Part shown: positions 52,601 through 63,239 of the stretch, piece by piece
Position numbering within the stretch: the first letter of the stretch is position 1
How the letters are laid out: every line of letters begins with the position of its first letter
DNA from: Liolophura sinensis
Taxonomy: Eukaryota > Mollusca > Polyplacophora > Chitonida > Chitonidae
Direction: 5' to 3'
DNA length: 64,000 nt
Assembly (NCBI RefSeq): GCF_032854445.1
Contig: NC_088307.1
Location: 10,056,017 to 10,120,016 of the forward strand
The notes under the pieces: model-generated
Told to the model about the DNA's origin: nothing
Database searches by the model: none
What the model saw: the letters and a program-made list of their open reading frames with translations, nothing else
Position numbers and translations under genes: made by a program

Positions 52601-55600
52601 GCGCCTGAAACTAGTTTTGATCTATATGACTGATTTTTTACGCCCCACTAAAAGCACTTTACGTAAAGAGTTCGGGGCAAAACCACAAGGCATTTGCACG
52701 TACCTGACAAACCTAGCGAATGCACTTTCAAGGTGCTATGGCTCATCTTTTGAAACAAACTTAAAGCAATAAGGACATGGACTAAACAAACTCTCAATTA
52801 GCTATATTGTCTTCATTATTTACCATAGCCGCTCACAACATTTCTTCGCTTTGGGCTTGTGAAAGAAGTATTGTATTCTATTCTATGCTTCATCATACGC
52901 ATGCGCATAGAATATATGAAAAATCGCTTTCAATAAGGCTTTCCTCATTTTAGACATGCTGATAACAATAAAGTACAAAAAATACCTCAGCATAGAGAGC
53001 TAGACGAGAGCAGCGACGACACTGTGACAGTTGGCAAATGGTTACACGTAACCAGTAACCAATTAAATACATGTTCTTGTGAGTTATTGTTTTATTCGAA
53101 CTACTGATATAAATACTTGAGCAGCGCCATCTAACACACCCCTTAGCACCAATTCTGCTGTTACACGGAAACTTATCAAACGTTTCAATGATCAATAAAT
53201 CAATGCAACTAAATACAACAAATACAATATTATGTTTCAGATTTACCTTCAAAATCTGCACGGGCATAAGGGAGGGCAAATCTTTAGAGGACTGTTGTAC
53301 CCTCTTCATTTCTTCCATCTGCATCTCAAGGTGTTTTACAGCTGCGGAACACTGCATGCTCCATTCTGTGTGTCTACTTTTCACTGCCTCTATTGAGTTC
53401 TCCTTCCATTTTTTTAAGACATCCAGTGCTTTACCGTATGCGTTTTCGATGTCATTCAAATGTAGATCTTGGTTTCTCTGAAAATCCGTATGAAAATTGT
53501 TTTGCTGGTTTGGTCTTCAGGGCCTGTTCTACAAAGCTTTCGCAACAATGCGTCAAGAGGTGGACGTATGAACATTTGCAATCAAAGCGCAACTGGGATA
53601 CATGTTTTTATTATTGACAACGTTTATCCTAGGCTGATGATGGACACGGTTTGGATACTGATTTTAAGCATTCGCCCAGAACATTCTCTCCAACATGCGT
53701 CTTTCCAACATCACTAAAAACTGTTGACTTGACCTCTTCAATGTTTTTTGTCATGGAAGCTACAACTGGCGCGTGTTTCGTAAAACAATTTGCGACTGTT
53801 TCGTAAACAACTTGCACCTGTTTCGTAAAACAGTTTATCTGAGTGTTAAGAGGCTCACTCCTTCATCAAAACACAAATATTTTGTTTACAAATCGATTCA
53901 GTGGGTTTGGTCGTACGTGATAAGGTCTGCCAACAACGTGTGGATGGCCGTGGGTTTCCTGGGGGCTTTGCCCCGTTTCCTCCCACTATAATGCCGGACA
54001 TATTATAAGTGATATATGCTTGAGTACGACGTAAACCACACATCAAGCAAATAAATCAAATAAATACATTCATAGATATACTGTCATGAAATGATGTTCC
54101 AAGCTGATACTGGCAACATCCATTTCCGAAACAACACACAGCACCGATTCCGCAGGAATATTAAGAAAATAGTTACGTAAGTAGCAATTAAATATGGTAA
54201 CGTATAAGAGAAAAGCAGTCATCAGTTTTCGGTAATGCATGCAGAGCAATTTCAACTGACAGTAAATAATTCCAACACTGAACACAAACATAGAGGTTTC
54301 AGCCGCAATTTGATTGACATGCAGAAGTGCAAAAAAGCTTCTATTTTTGTAGTATCCTTTCACGTAACCTATAATTTTTCAGCCGTATCCTGGCCACTGT
54401 GTTCATTTGAATTAGATATACAAGCTACGACAACAACTGAACAAATCGCCAGAGGTCCTAGACGCTCTGTCCATATTTCCATACGAAATCAACCATTTCA
54501 TCCATTCTTGGTATACACATTTCACGTGGTTCTTCGCTTGTTTCACTTGTTACTTCCGGTTTCCGACGAGAGTGTATGCTGATATTGTATGACTTTTGTA
54601 TTGTATGAGAAATACATACTTGGATATTATTTCGTAAACCCTTCAAATCGGACAGAATCTGTCCCAGTGCTCCTATGGGTTCTTTCATCTGACCAGATTT
54701 TGCCATGACCATAGCCTGTAAGCAACACAATTCATAGGAAATAATATAAAGACATTGATACATATACCTGCCTTTGCTGCATGGTTTTGGATTTATTTCC
54801 TACATGAATTTCCCAGGACAGGAGCTGAGCAAACTTTATCGGCCTGTTTCTAAATTGCCTGATCTAAACTTAAGAGTGCGAGCATGTGTGTAATGATTTT
54901 TGAGGCACTCTCCTTGCACTCAATATGCGTGCTCTATTGTAAGAAAAAATCAATGAGCTGAATTGAATCTATGCGTGGGAAGGCCAGCTGCTGAGAATAT
55001 CGAAGCACAAATCTGGACTTGGCATCAAAAGCTTTCTAAAATAACACAACTAACATCTACCTTGACATAGATTCTAATACACAATACACTAAGTCATTTA
55101 CGATAATTAATATGCATACAGCCCGTACGTCATATACATATTGACCATTGACATCCTCCTCGTGGTATTGTGCTTTACATGTATGCAAAACTCAGCTTAA
55201 TGCATGCATTCCACTTGCATGTGGAGAGGTCTGACAGCAACTTGCGGATGGTTGTGGGTTTATCCGGGGCTCTGCCCGGTTTCCTCCAACATAACCGTGG
55301 TCGCCGTCATATAAGTGAAATCTTCGTAAGTATGGTGTAAAACACCAATAAAAAAAATAAATAAATCCAGTACTTTGTGAAATACTACCCCTAAAATTTT
55401 CTTTAACATTCATTCTAATGCACAATACATTGTAATTAATTTGGTAATTTACGGCAGTTAATATGCACTCAGCGTATCGACGATGGGACATTCCGTCGTT
55501 TTACTCTTGTCTACATGTGTGTTAAACGTTAGCTGAACACATGTAATACATTTGAAAATACCACCCCTAATATTTTGTTTAACATCGCTTTTCTGTTATT

Positions 55601-56332
55601 GGATGCTGACGCCGACGCTCAAAGTATGGGGTAAGCTACGCCTGTATTGTGTACAGGCTAGCTAATGACAGGTATCTCTCGCTCACCTTATCCTCTTCTG
55701 TGGCAGACCGGATGTCCCTGGTTTGGTGTAGTGGGTGTTCACCCAGACATCCCAGACAGATGACATCTTGGCATGTGACACAGTATATACTCAGTGGTTG
55801 ACCGTGTCTTCCACATTCCAGGTACGAATCTGAGGTTTTCTGGGAGAGGTACTCTTGAGCTGAAATTAGGCAGTGACGCGCTAAACCACCCCTCATCGGA
55901 TGAAGAGAAGCTAGACAGTCCTTACAGTACAATAAAGTACAGGTGGAACAAAACTTGACGGCTTTTCCTTGATTTTCTTCCTCGCATACAGAACAATATG
56001 GAGTCTTATCCTCAAGCTTTATGGTGTCAGAAGTGGCGTACCTCTGAACACTTTTTGTCACCTGGAAGTTGACAGGCAAACCCGCCACACCATCTTTCCC
56101 AGACTGGTTGGTGCCCGGCACACGGGACATTGTATCATCTCTTGAACGTCTTCACTCTCCGCGCTGTAGGAGGCTTCTTTATTTGTCTGTTCAGATCTAG
56201 ACTTGTCAGCAAACAAGTGAATACATTCCCTACAGAACATGTGTTCACATGCTAACACTACGGGTTCCCGAAACGTTTCCATACAAATTGCACATGTAAG
56301 GTCATGCTCTGTAACTGTGCTTTCAGCCATTG
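46120..56332 (-). CDS. TRIM-family RING E3 ligase with SPRY domain (two frame breaks)
   Basis: RING / B-box 1 / B-box 2 / coiled-coil / SPRY protein, the tripartite-motif class of ubiquitin ligases, many of which act in innate immunity. Exons on the minus strand are 56332-55687 (ATG at 56330), 54715-54620 (96 nt), 53477-53247 (231 nt), 52528-52506 (23 nt), 48471-48196 (276 nt) and 46698-46120 (579 nt including stop). The 96, 231 and 23 nt sizes equal the coiled-coil exons I recall from vertebrate TRIM genes. The reading frame needs one extra base near 56095 and another near 48300 to run through, giving about 616 residues. The substrate is unknown. Either a recently dead copy or a gene with two indel errors in the assembly. 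Confidence 0.85.
46770..48005 (-). repeat. 41-bp minisatellite in TRIM intron
   Basis: About 30 diverged units of 41 bases, in gene sense containing TGTCATTTGTATGTTACAG then ATTCGGAGCTGATGTTCAT. The real SPRY acceptor upstream reads TGTCATTTGTATGTTCCAG, so the unit includes a near-copy of the 3' splice site. Short frames across it are artefacts. Confidence 0.9.
48013..48140 (+). repeat. SINE family 1 fragment
   Basis: GTGCGGTCGCTATGAGTTCA to TTGCAGATGCAATAAATAAA, embedded at the end of the 41-bp array. Confidence 0.75.
48196..48471 (-). CDS. TRIM exon 5: end of coiled coil and linker
   Basis: Acceptor TTCTCACAG, donor GTAAGG. The first frame gives IDDQLADIKTLMKKQEELKD and VEPRHVVVTEEDVEQRIMGR, then NIASK. 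The second frame, from about 48290, gives FDSDIGSFYRLLSIGDKFKV then TAVE up to the donor. The first frame ends in a stop at 48231, so a 1-base loss around 48290-48305 (CGAGGTAACTT on the plus strand) is inferred. An in-exon GTAAGT near 48306 could alternatively act as a donor. Confidence 0.75.
48631..48800 (+). repeat. SINE family 1 with internal duplication
   Basis: The segment TTTCCTCCxACCxxAATGCTGGCC is present twice (around 48670 and 48710) before the GAGTACGGCGTAAACCACCA tail. Confidence 0.8.
49241..49450 (-). mobile_element. 210-bp mariner-type MITE with transposase N-terminus
   Basis: The 29-base ends (49241-49269 and 49422-49450) are inverted copies differing at two positions; both carry GTCGCGCACCATCC. 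TA lies on each side (49239-49240 and 49451-49452), the Tc1/mariner target. On the minus strand an ATG at 49347 gives MANKLTVQERVDLVSMFRRD before running into the end repeat. From memory this resembles the N-terminal helix-turn-helix region of some mariner-like transposases. It is therefore an internally deleted derivative. It lies in a TRIM intron. Confidence 0.85.
49630..49860 (+). repeat. SINE family 1 with long AAAT tail
   Basis: CACCAATGTGGTCTTGTTGG to GTACGGCGTAAAACACCAAT, followed by about 60 bases of AAATA repeats. Confidence 0.82.
50425..50600 (+). repeat. SINE family 2, 3' half
   Basis: CGGCTTACTTGCCCTCGGTA to ACTGTTAAGTACGACGTTAA and CTCAAGCACTCACTCG. It matches the reverse complement of 2735-2880. 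Confidence 0.78.
50600..51480. other. TRIM intron, no recognised element
   Basis: No gene, RNA or repeat was recognised between the SINE fragment and the 49-bp array. Confidence 0.5.
51480..52470 (-). repeat. 49-bp minisatellite in TRIM intron
   Basis: About 20 units of 49 bases with CCACCTCTCAGCTTGGAATA and ATCTTACCACGAACAAxAGG. In gene sense each unit carries GTTCGTGGTAAGATT, resembling a 5' splice site. The array ends about 35 bases from the 23-nt exon. Confidence 0.93.
52506..52528 (-). CDS. TRIM 23-nt microexon
   Basis: Acceptor ATTTTATTGACAG, donor GTATGT. GGTTCAAAACAGCTGTCCAAAAG is split only by its position: it begins at phase 0 and leaves two bases, coding GSKQLSK plus AG. This 23-nt exon between the 231-nt exon and the linker exon is a known TRIM feature and joins in frame on both sides. 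Confidence 0.8.
53247..53477 (-). CDS. TRIM 231-nt coiled-coil exon
   Basis: Acceptor GGATTTTCAG, donor GTAAAT. It is fully open and phase 0: RNQDLHLNDIENAYGKALDV, then LKKWKENSIEAVKSRHTEW and a run ending SLMPVQILK. The heptad-like spacing of Leu/Ile/Val and charged residues supports a coiled coil that would mediate dimerisation. The 77 codons equal the classic TRIM exon length. Confidence 0.87.
53925..54064 (+). repeat. SINE family 1, 3' half
   Basis: CGTGGGTTTCCTGGGGGCTT to GAGTACGACGTAAACCACAC; in a TRIM intron. Confidence 0.8.
54620..54715 (-). CDS. TRIM 96-nt coiled-coil exon
   Basis: Acceptor GTTGCTTACAG, donor GTATGT, phase 0 at both ends. Encodes AMVMAKSGQMKEPIGALGQI and LSDLKGLRNNIQ. 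The 32-codon exon after the B-boxes is the classic first coiled-coil exon of TRIM genes. Confidence 0.87.
55229..55366 (+). repeat. SINE family 1, 3' half
   Basis: CAACTTGCGGATGGTTGTGG to TATGGTGTAAAACACCAATA and AAATAAATAAAT; in a TRIM intron. Confidence 0.8.
55687..56332 (-). CDS. TRIM first coding exon: RING and two B-boxes
   Basis: Acceptor TTTTTGTACAG at 56333, ATG at 56330, donor GTGAGC. The RING reads CAICMETFREPVVLACEHMF then CRECI and CPVC. After a frame change, B-box 1 is YCSVCEEENQGKAVKFCSTC then LLYCKDC, and B-box 2 is CGRHGQPLSIYCVTC then CLGCLGEHPLH. All zinc ligands of the three modules are present. The change of frame lies at the TTT run 56095-56097 (plus strand), where one more base would join RING and B-box 1. 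The acceptor before the ATG shows that at least one non-coding exon lies upstream. Confidence 0.85.
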
Positions 56333-56339
56333 CTGTACA

Positions 56340-57024
56340 AAAAGAAAACAGGAACAAATTGAGAAACACGATGTACTTTTGAAACCATCCTATTTGCAAA
56401 ATTATCCTATTTCAGACAAAGTAGTTCGACAGCTAAGCTCACATGGAGCACATGTAATATCCGAATCCAACAACCTATGACAAATGCGTCTACTGACTGG
56501 GTTACCTCCGTTCAATACACTTGGCCTACTGTTAAAAAGCGGTGAAACTATTCGCCGACGACTACAGCGAAAATTGATTGCTGCCGGGTCGTAAAAGTAG
56601 TTCCTTTTAATTTTAGATATATATTTTTTGGTCTGTTTGGGCTACCCTTAATCCTTTTTTATTTTTTTTTTGGCTTGGTGGATGGTATCTTTTTGTAAGA
56701 TAGGCATCATTATTTTACCCTAGGCATAGGTGTATATGTGTTTTTTCGCTTCCTGGGTGGGGTGTGTGGGAAGATGCACAGTAGACAAGAGAAATGATAA
56801 TACAAGGATTACTAGTATGTGATTAAGTGGTTTTGACTTAGATCAGTCGATTGTCAGGTTCGTCGGTCAAACCCATTCAGGAATGTGCTAGGTGATTTTT
56901 GGTATGTTGTGGAGAAAACTGCAAGCTGCATTGGTGGCATGGCTCAACAACGTGCCAAAGTTTTATATGGCTCAACAACGTGCCAAAGTTTTATATATAT
57001 ATATATATTGTCAACTTCAGCCCG

Positions 57025-57074
<50 letters not shown>

Positions 57075-58210
57075 GGCTGAAGTTGACAAATTCTCCACAT
57101 AAATAGCAGGGGAAATCATTGCACTCATGTTACCTCATATCCTAAACTGAACACACGTGTTCCACGCTGTAGCAGTAGGCTACTATAACTAGGTCAGCGT
57201 CCCCGACCGTCACCTATGACTTCGTACAACCAATACATGCATATGAACGTATACTACAGCGATGCGCGGGCAAACCATAGCACAGTAAATTTGTGTTACA
57301 TTACACGATCTAATTCCAACAGTTGTAAGCTCGTAATGCCTGCTATCTTCTGTATGCGTACGTACAAATAGGTTAATATCAAGACGTGAAACCTAGGCGA
57401 CAGGTCACATCTTGCGATCGACCTCCAAATACCGCTGTAAAGCTCAGCTCCTACGTCTACTGCAAGACACACATATGTAAGTATAGTCGCACGAGCGTTG
57501 CTCAGCTGAATTGACGATGTAGTAAAATAGCAAGCACAAGTAGGCCTACAGAGCCACGCCCAAGCCTGGCTGAAATGAGCCGGGAATAACTATAGCCTAC
57601 ACACTTTCTCAGAGTTTCTCACACACAGGCTGAGATTAGCGCCCATGCTTGGACACTCTACTGTCGACAGTCCGCCATTTTTCCATGTGGTGACGACCAG
57701 ATAAACTACGTCATAGCCTTATGAATTAGAAGTTGTGTGCTAACGATCAGTATCTGTTCCGACACACAATCAAACATATGATAATTAAATAACCCGATAG
57801 CTAACATATTTTGACGAAGATATGTTTAGCTCAACTCACACTGCTTACCCTCCGACACTAATCCAGCCGTGCTTCACAAGTGGATGAAACTGCAGAGATG
57901 GAAATCGAAAGTATTTGGTTCCGAGAAAATCCATATGATTTATGCAGGGAGGTAATTTGCTAGCTATACATGAAGTCATATTTTTACTCGGTGTTGTCTC
58001 CCTTTTTTCTTACTCTGCCTTTGTTTCTATTCCTTGCTAAACACGATCCACCCTCCTACATTCGATGAGAAAATGGGCGATTTTGACCACGAAATTGGAT
58101 GATATTGTTGAGATTGGCATCATCACTGGACAGACTATATCTGTCTGATTGGACGCTGTTATACATCGAACTCGTTCATCCAAGATTGCTTCGACGTTTG
58201 GAAAAAAATT
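56340..58210. other. TRIM upstream region, no recognised gene
   Basis: Should contain the TRIM promoter and 5' non-coding exon, but I cannot place them. A tandem duplication of a 28-base unit (56939-56993, CTCAACAACGTGCCAAAG) and an AT hairpin are the only structures seen. Confidence 0.5.
57008..57089. repeat. AT-cored palindrome
   Basis: 19-base perfect inverted arms (57008-57026 and 57071-57089, TTGTCAACTTCAGCCCGAT) flank a 44-base (AT)n core that is itself self-complementary, so the whole 82 bases can form one hairpin. Confidence 0.92.
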
Positions 58211-58217
58211 GTTATAG

Positions 58218-58482
58218 TGATATTGTCATAGTTTGCCACGTGCGTTTGTTTACATCATAGCACATATGTATGTTTACATCACATGATCAGCTCCCTTATA
58301 TTGATATTCATGACGTTGCAGCATAGCGATCGGCTAATAATACGTAAGTAACATACTGCGGGACTGCTCAAGGTGATGAACCTGGGTGGAATAGAGTGAC
58401 TGTCTGAAAGGAGACGCTGTGTCGAGTCCTTTATTTACTTATACTTTCTTACGTCAAAAGACGGTAACATAAAATTATTGCA
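58218..58482 (+). repeat. 5' LTR
   Basis: Starts TGATATTGTCATAG, ends ATTGCA just before the primer binding site. Same length as the 3' LTR. Confidence 0.88.
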
Positions 58483-58512
58483 TGGTGTCAGAAGTTCAGA
58501 AGAACCCTCGAG

Positions 58513-59238
58513 ATGGCAGCAAACGTGAAACAGATGTCTCCCATGGATTTCGACAGCGGTAATGTTGCAGAAAACTGGTCACGATGCAAGGAACTGATGC
58601 ACCTCGTGTTCACTGGACCGGATGCAGACAAGTGGAAAGCGGAGCAAAAAGCCGCACAGTTCTTGATAAATATCGGACAAAAAGGCAGAGACATTTGCAG
58701 AGCATGGCGTTCTAGTGGTGAACGCCATGTTCAGAGGAAGATTCTAAGAAGCCAGAGAAACTGTTCGAACTTTTCGAGTACTAATGCAAGCCGAAGAAAA
58801 ACACGTCTGTACAACGTAAGTTTTTATCAACGGGGTCAAGGTCAGTCAGAATCGATAGACGAATGGGTCACTCAGTTAAAACTCATTGGCCGTGACTGCA
58901 GTTTTCATGATCTAGACGACATGATTAGAGACAGGATTCTCATGGGCCCAAATTCATCAGAAGTTCAGGAAAAACTCCTCTTAGAAGATGATTTGACTCT
59001 AGAAAAAGCAACAAAAATTGCCAGGGCTCATGAAATATCACGTGAACAATTGAAAGTGTTGAACAAAACTCTCGATGAAGTCCACGAGCTAAAATTTGAG
59101 AATAAATTTGGAAAGAATAAATTCAAAACTGGTCAACAGAAATTTCAGGGACAAAACGAACAGAAATTTAAGAAGTTTCAGAAACGGAACACACATGACA
59201 AGCAGGACAATTCTCAGTGGGGTCGGTGTGGATATTAA
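58513..59238 (+). pseudogene. Retrotransposon gag, truncated
   Basis: An open frame of 241 codons starting 30 bases after the 5' LTR. The N-terminal part (with WSRCKELMHLVFTG) and the central part (SIDEWVTQLKLIGRDCSF..) are typical of the capsid-like region of gypsy gag. It becomes Lys/Gln/Asn-rich toward the end. The expected zinc knuckle lies across the frame break at about 59255-59310, so this reading ends before it. Structural protein of the retrotransposon particle; not functional as it stands. Confidence 0.85.
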
Positions 59239-60232
59239 CAGAAACTTGCCCAGCAATGGGAAAAAATTGTATGAAATGTGGCATAGAAATCACTTCAGGA
59301 GAATGTGTAGGTCTAAATCAGCTCATGCTATTTGTGAAGATAATCATAATACAGAGACTGACACTGAAGACAATGTGGTATGTTTAGGAACAGTTAACAA
59401 AACTGAAAACAACGAAAATGAAGCTTCTGCAAAGACTGAAATAGGAAGCACAGGCAAAACTCTCAGGTGTAAACTGGATACTGGAGCACAGGTAGACTGC
59501 ATTCCCACAGAAACATGCAAAAGTCTACTGTCATGCGAAGTACCTCTACAAACACTCGTTCTCCCCAAGTTGTCAGGATATGGTGGTAATCAGCTCAAAG
59601 TCACAGGTAAATGCACGGTACCATGCAGGTACAAAAACATCACTCAGAAATTAGAGTTTGTAGTTGTGGATAGCCCAGCGAAACCCTTCCTAGGTTTCAA
59701 CGCCTGTAAGCTGTTACACCTGGTGAAAGTGGTTTTGACAATTGATCAATCAATCACAAATCAGTTTTTGACTAAAGAATCAGTGGTCAAGGAGAACAAG
59801 GATATCTTCACAGAGCTTGGTTGTCTTCCAGGAAAAGCCAAAATTAGACTTAAAGACAACGCACTACCAGTTGTACACGCACCACGGCGTGTCCCCGTAG
59901 CATTAAGGGATCGTGTCAAAAATGAACTAAAAGGTATGGAGACAATGGGCGTTATCAGAGCCATTGGCGAGCCCACAGAAAAGGTAAGCTCAATAGGGGC
60001 CGTCGTGAAAAAAGACAACACACTGCCGATATGTATCGACCCGAAGGATTTAAATGAAAACATAATGCGAGAGCACTATCAACTTCCTACATTGGAGGAC
60101 ATAACAAATAAGCTGGCAGGTGCGAAGTACGTCAGTCGGCTCGACGCAAAATCCGGGTACTGGCAGATCCAGCTAGATGATAAAAGTAGTAAACTCACAA
60201 CATTTAACTTTCCCTTGGCAGGTGGGCATTGA
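59239..60232 (+). pseudogene. Retrotransposon protease and reverse transcriptase, first part
   Basis: The frame carries the protease active-site motif LDTGAQVDCIP, a C-terminal protease stretch with FLGFNA, then the RT entry (RVPVALRDRVKNEL, LPICIDPKDLNE) and the RT block SRLDAKSGYWQIQLD. It stops at 60232 in the middle of the polymerase, where the next part continues in another frame. Confidence 0.85.
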
Positions 60233-60660
60233 CACGCTTACCTTTTGGCCTTGTATCAGCCCAGGAAATATTTCAAAAGAAAGCACATGAAGCCCTGGAA
60301 CGTCTTGACGGCGTTGAGGTCTTGGTTGATGACATTCTGGTCTACGCACCAACCAGAGAACTGCACGACGAGCGACTCAGAGAACTACTTCAGAGATGCC
60401 GTAACAAAAACCTGCACCTGAATCCTGCAAAAATGGAAATTGGGGTCACAGAGACAGAGAGTTCTACGGACACACTCTCACGTCGGAAGGTCTGAAACCT
60501 GACCCAGACAAGATTAAAGCGATTGAACAGATGCCGACCCCTACCTCGAAAAAGGAACTGGAAACGGTGATTTGCCCCAGGACTTGCCACAGCAACAGCT
60601 CCAATAAGAGGACTCTTAAAAGAAGATATTGAGTGGGCATGGGACGCAAATTGTGACAAA
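60229..60660 (+). pseudogene. Reverse transcriptase, second part with frame breaks
   Basis: RLPFGLVSA followed by the catalytic region VLVDDILVYA (the usual Y/FVDD box reads LVDD) and the thumb start LHLNPAKMEIG. The frame is lost at about 60440, and the following 180 bases contain the connection region in mixed frames with an apparent internal loss near 60565. Confidence 0.8.
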
Positions 60661-60672
60661 GCATTTGAACAG

Positions 60673-61960
60673 GTGAAATCCATCATCACGCGAACACCAG
60701 GACCGGTGTCAGCATACTATGACGTCACCAAGGACGTCACCCTCCAAGTAGACGCATCAAAATCAGGCCTTGGCGCAGTCATTCTTCAAGAAGGCAAACC
60801 AGTTGCCTATGCCTCAGGAGCACTTACGCCGACACAGCAAAACTATGCACAGATAGAAAAAGAAATGTTGGCAATTCAGTTTGGGTGTGAGAAGTTTCAT
60901 TCTTATATCTATGGAAAACAAGTGACAGTACACAGTGATCACAAGCCGCTTGAGATAATCATGCGCAAACCACTGGCTTCAGCACCACCCAGACTACAGC
61001 GCATGATGCTGCGCTTACAGCTCTACGATTTGAACGTAGTTTTTCGTCCCGGAAAGGAAATTCCGATTGCGGACACACTGTCGAGAAATTACAAATCTGG
61101 ACATGACGCACATGAAGATCCAACCCTGGAAAAGCACGTTCATGCAGTATTTGAACGGATCCCAGTAACTGATCAAAAACTGGAAAAAATAAAATCGGAA
61201 ACACAGAAGGATCAAACTCTCATCAAACTTAAATCTGTCATTCAGAGAGGCTGTCCACAGTCTAAACAACAAGTGGACGCTGATTTGAGAAAATTCTGGC
61301 ATGTGCGAGACGAACTGACTGTTTTGAACGGCATAGTGTTCAAAAGTGACAAAATTGTGATTCCAACATCATTGCATGTCGACATGCTGCAACGGATACA
61401 TACAGGACATTTCGGCATGGAACTTTGCAAACGACGTGCTAGAGAATTTCTCTACTGGCCGCACATGTGTTCACAAATTGAGGACTATGTGAACAGATGT
61501 AGCACATGCCTTGAACACAGATCCTCCCTACCGAAGGAACCGATGATGTCACCGCCGATACCAAACAGGCCATGGAAATTGTTAGCCACAGACCTGTTTG
61601 AGTGGCACAACCGTAACTATGTCATTGTGGCTGATTATTATAGTCACTATTTTGAGATCAGCCTGTTACTTAATATCACCGCCAACAGTGTCATCAGTCA
61701 CATGAAATTAATCTTTGCCCGGCACGGCATATGTGAAGAACTGATATCTGACAATGGAAGCCAATACACATCTGCACAATTCAGATGAAGCAGCCCCTAT
61801 CATCATCAATCTAACGGACTTGCTGAAAAGTATGTCGGTATAGCAAAATGGATCATAAAGAAAGCCCAGACCGATGGCACTGACCTGTACATGGGACTGT
61901 TAGTCTACAGAAATACACCCACTGATAGAACCGCTACACCAGCTCAACTCCCAATGAGTC
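60673..61960 (+). pseudogene. RNase H and integrase
   Basis: RNase H begins around LQVDASKSGLGAVILQEGKP (first catalytic Asp), with IEKEMLAI (Glu) and VHSDHKPLE (Asp), ending near ADTLSR. The integrase follows: HH-CC zinc region (HTGHFGMELC..C..C), then the core with TDLFEW and SDNGSQY (two catalytic Asp). An in-frame TGA at about 61786 separates these from HHQSNGLAEKYVG, which holds the catalytic Glu. Enzyme parts are therefore complete but interrupted. Confidence 0.87.
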
Positions 61961-62968
61961 GTCGTCTTCGAGACACCCCCCCCCCCCCCACCCAGTCCAA
62001 CAAAAACGGCTCCGTCCGTCCATCTGTACAAAACGTAAAAGATGTACAAAGGCGACTTTATACAACCGTAACACCCAATCTCAAAAACCATTAAAGGAAG
62101 GAGAGGATGTGTACATGCAACAACTCAATGGGAAATGGAAACCAGCGATAGTGAAAAAAGTAGCCGAGATATCACGATCATATATATCCACATCTGATGG
62201 TGGAAATTAGCAACGGAACCGTCGTCACATCATTCCGTCCAAACCAGCCCCGCTAGCCAACAGTCCGAACAACAAATCAACAGGCTCGACACCTCCACCA
62301 CTGGAAAACCCAACTTATCCTGAGACTCCGAAACCACCTTGACACACCACCAACTTCACAGTTCTCATGTTTTGGTCGATGTATTAAGCCCAAGATTTTA
62401 TCTGATTTCATAACTGGATAAAGTGGAAGTGTGTGTGTTATTGTGAGCACAGTTTGTTTTGCTCTCACTTGCAGATCTCAGTCAGAATGCAAATTCCAGC
62501 TCCAACAGTGAATTTGTGAATCAGTGATTAATGTGTGCATTCTATTCAGTTCATTGGATTCTATCATTCCTCGGCATTGAAATGAGTGATGCATTTACAG
62601 ATAGGTTCAGTTTTTGCATCACTCAGATTCATGGATTTGGATGATTCAAAGTGCTATAATAATTTTATTTGCTATGTTAAATTGTTCCGAGTTGTGTGAT
62701 CTTGACATTCTTATAAAAGTTTAATTGATGGATAAATTTGTGTTTAGCTTTAAAACCTGGTGAACCTCGGATATCATTTGACATTTGACTCCAACTCAAG
62801 TTTTAAGTATCAAACTGACTCTACAAACACTTACAGTTTACAGTGTATTCTATTTTGTTTTAAATTGAAATTTGTTGCATTTGAAATGTATACTTGGGCA
62901 GTCCTTTAGAAGCGAAGTTTGTTAAAGAATGTAATACCACTAACTTTTCTTTCAAAAGAAGGGGGATG

Positions 62969-63233
62969 TGATATTGTCATAGTTTGCCACGTGCATTTGT
63001 TTACATCATAGCTTATGTGTATGTTTACATCACATGGTCAGCTCCCTTATATTAATATTCATGACGTTGCAGCATAGCGATTGGCTAATAATACGTAAGT
63101 AACATACTGCGGGACTGCTCAAGGTGATGAACCTGGGTGGAATAGAGTGACTGTCTGAAAGGAGACGCTGTGTCGAGTCCTTTATTTACTTATACTTTCT
63201 TACGTCAAAAGACGGTAACATAAAAGTATTACA
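62969..63233 (+). repeat. 3' LTR
   Basis: Direct repeat of 58218-58482 with about nine substitutions and no indel; preceded by the polypurine tract. Confidence 0.88.
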
Positions 63234-63239
63234 CCCAGG

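Larger units (their letters stand above)
58218..63233 (+). mobile_element. Ty3/gypsy LTR retrotransposon, decayed
   Basis: Two direct 265-bp LTRs (58218-58482 and 62969-63233) of the form TG..CA flank gag-pol. After the 5' LTR comes a primer binding site TGGTGTCAGAAGTTCAGA. Before the 3' LTR lies a polypurine tract AAAAGAAGGGGGATG. Order is gag, aspartic protease, reverse transcriptase, RNase H, integrase, which places it with Ty3/gypsy. Several frameshifts and stops (near 59240, 60232, 60495 and 61786) make it non-autonomous. I count about nine differences between the LTRs (around 3 percent). No target duplication is evident. Confidence 0.93.

Noticed and set aside
59344-61430. Minus-strand frames inside the LTR retrotransposon
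   Set aside because: Antisense shadows of the pol region without motifs.
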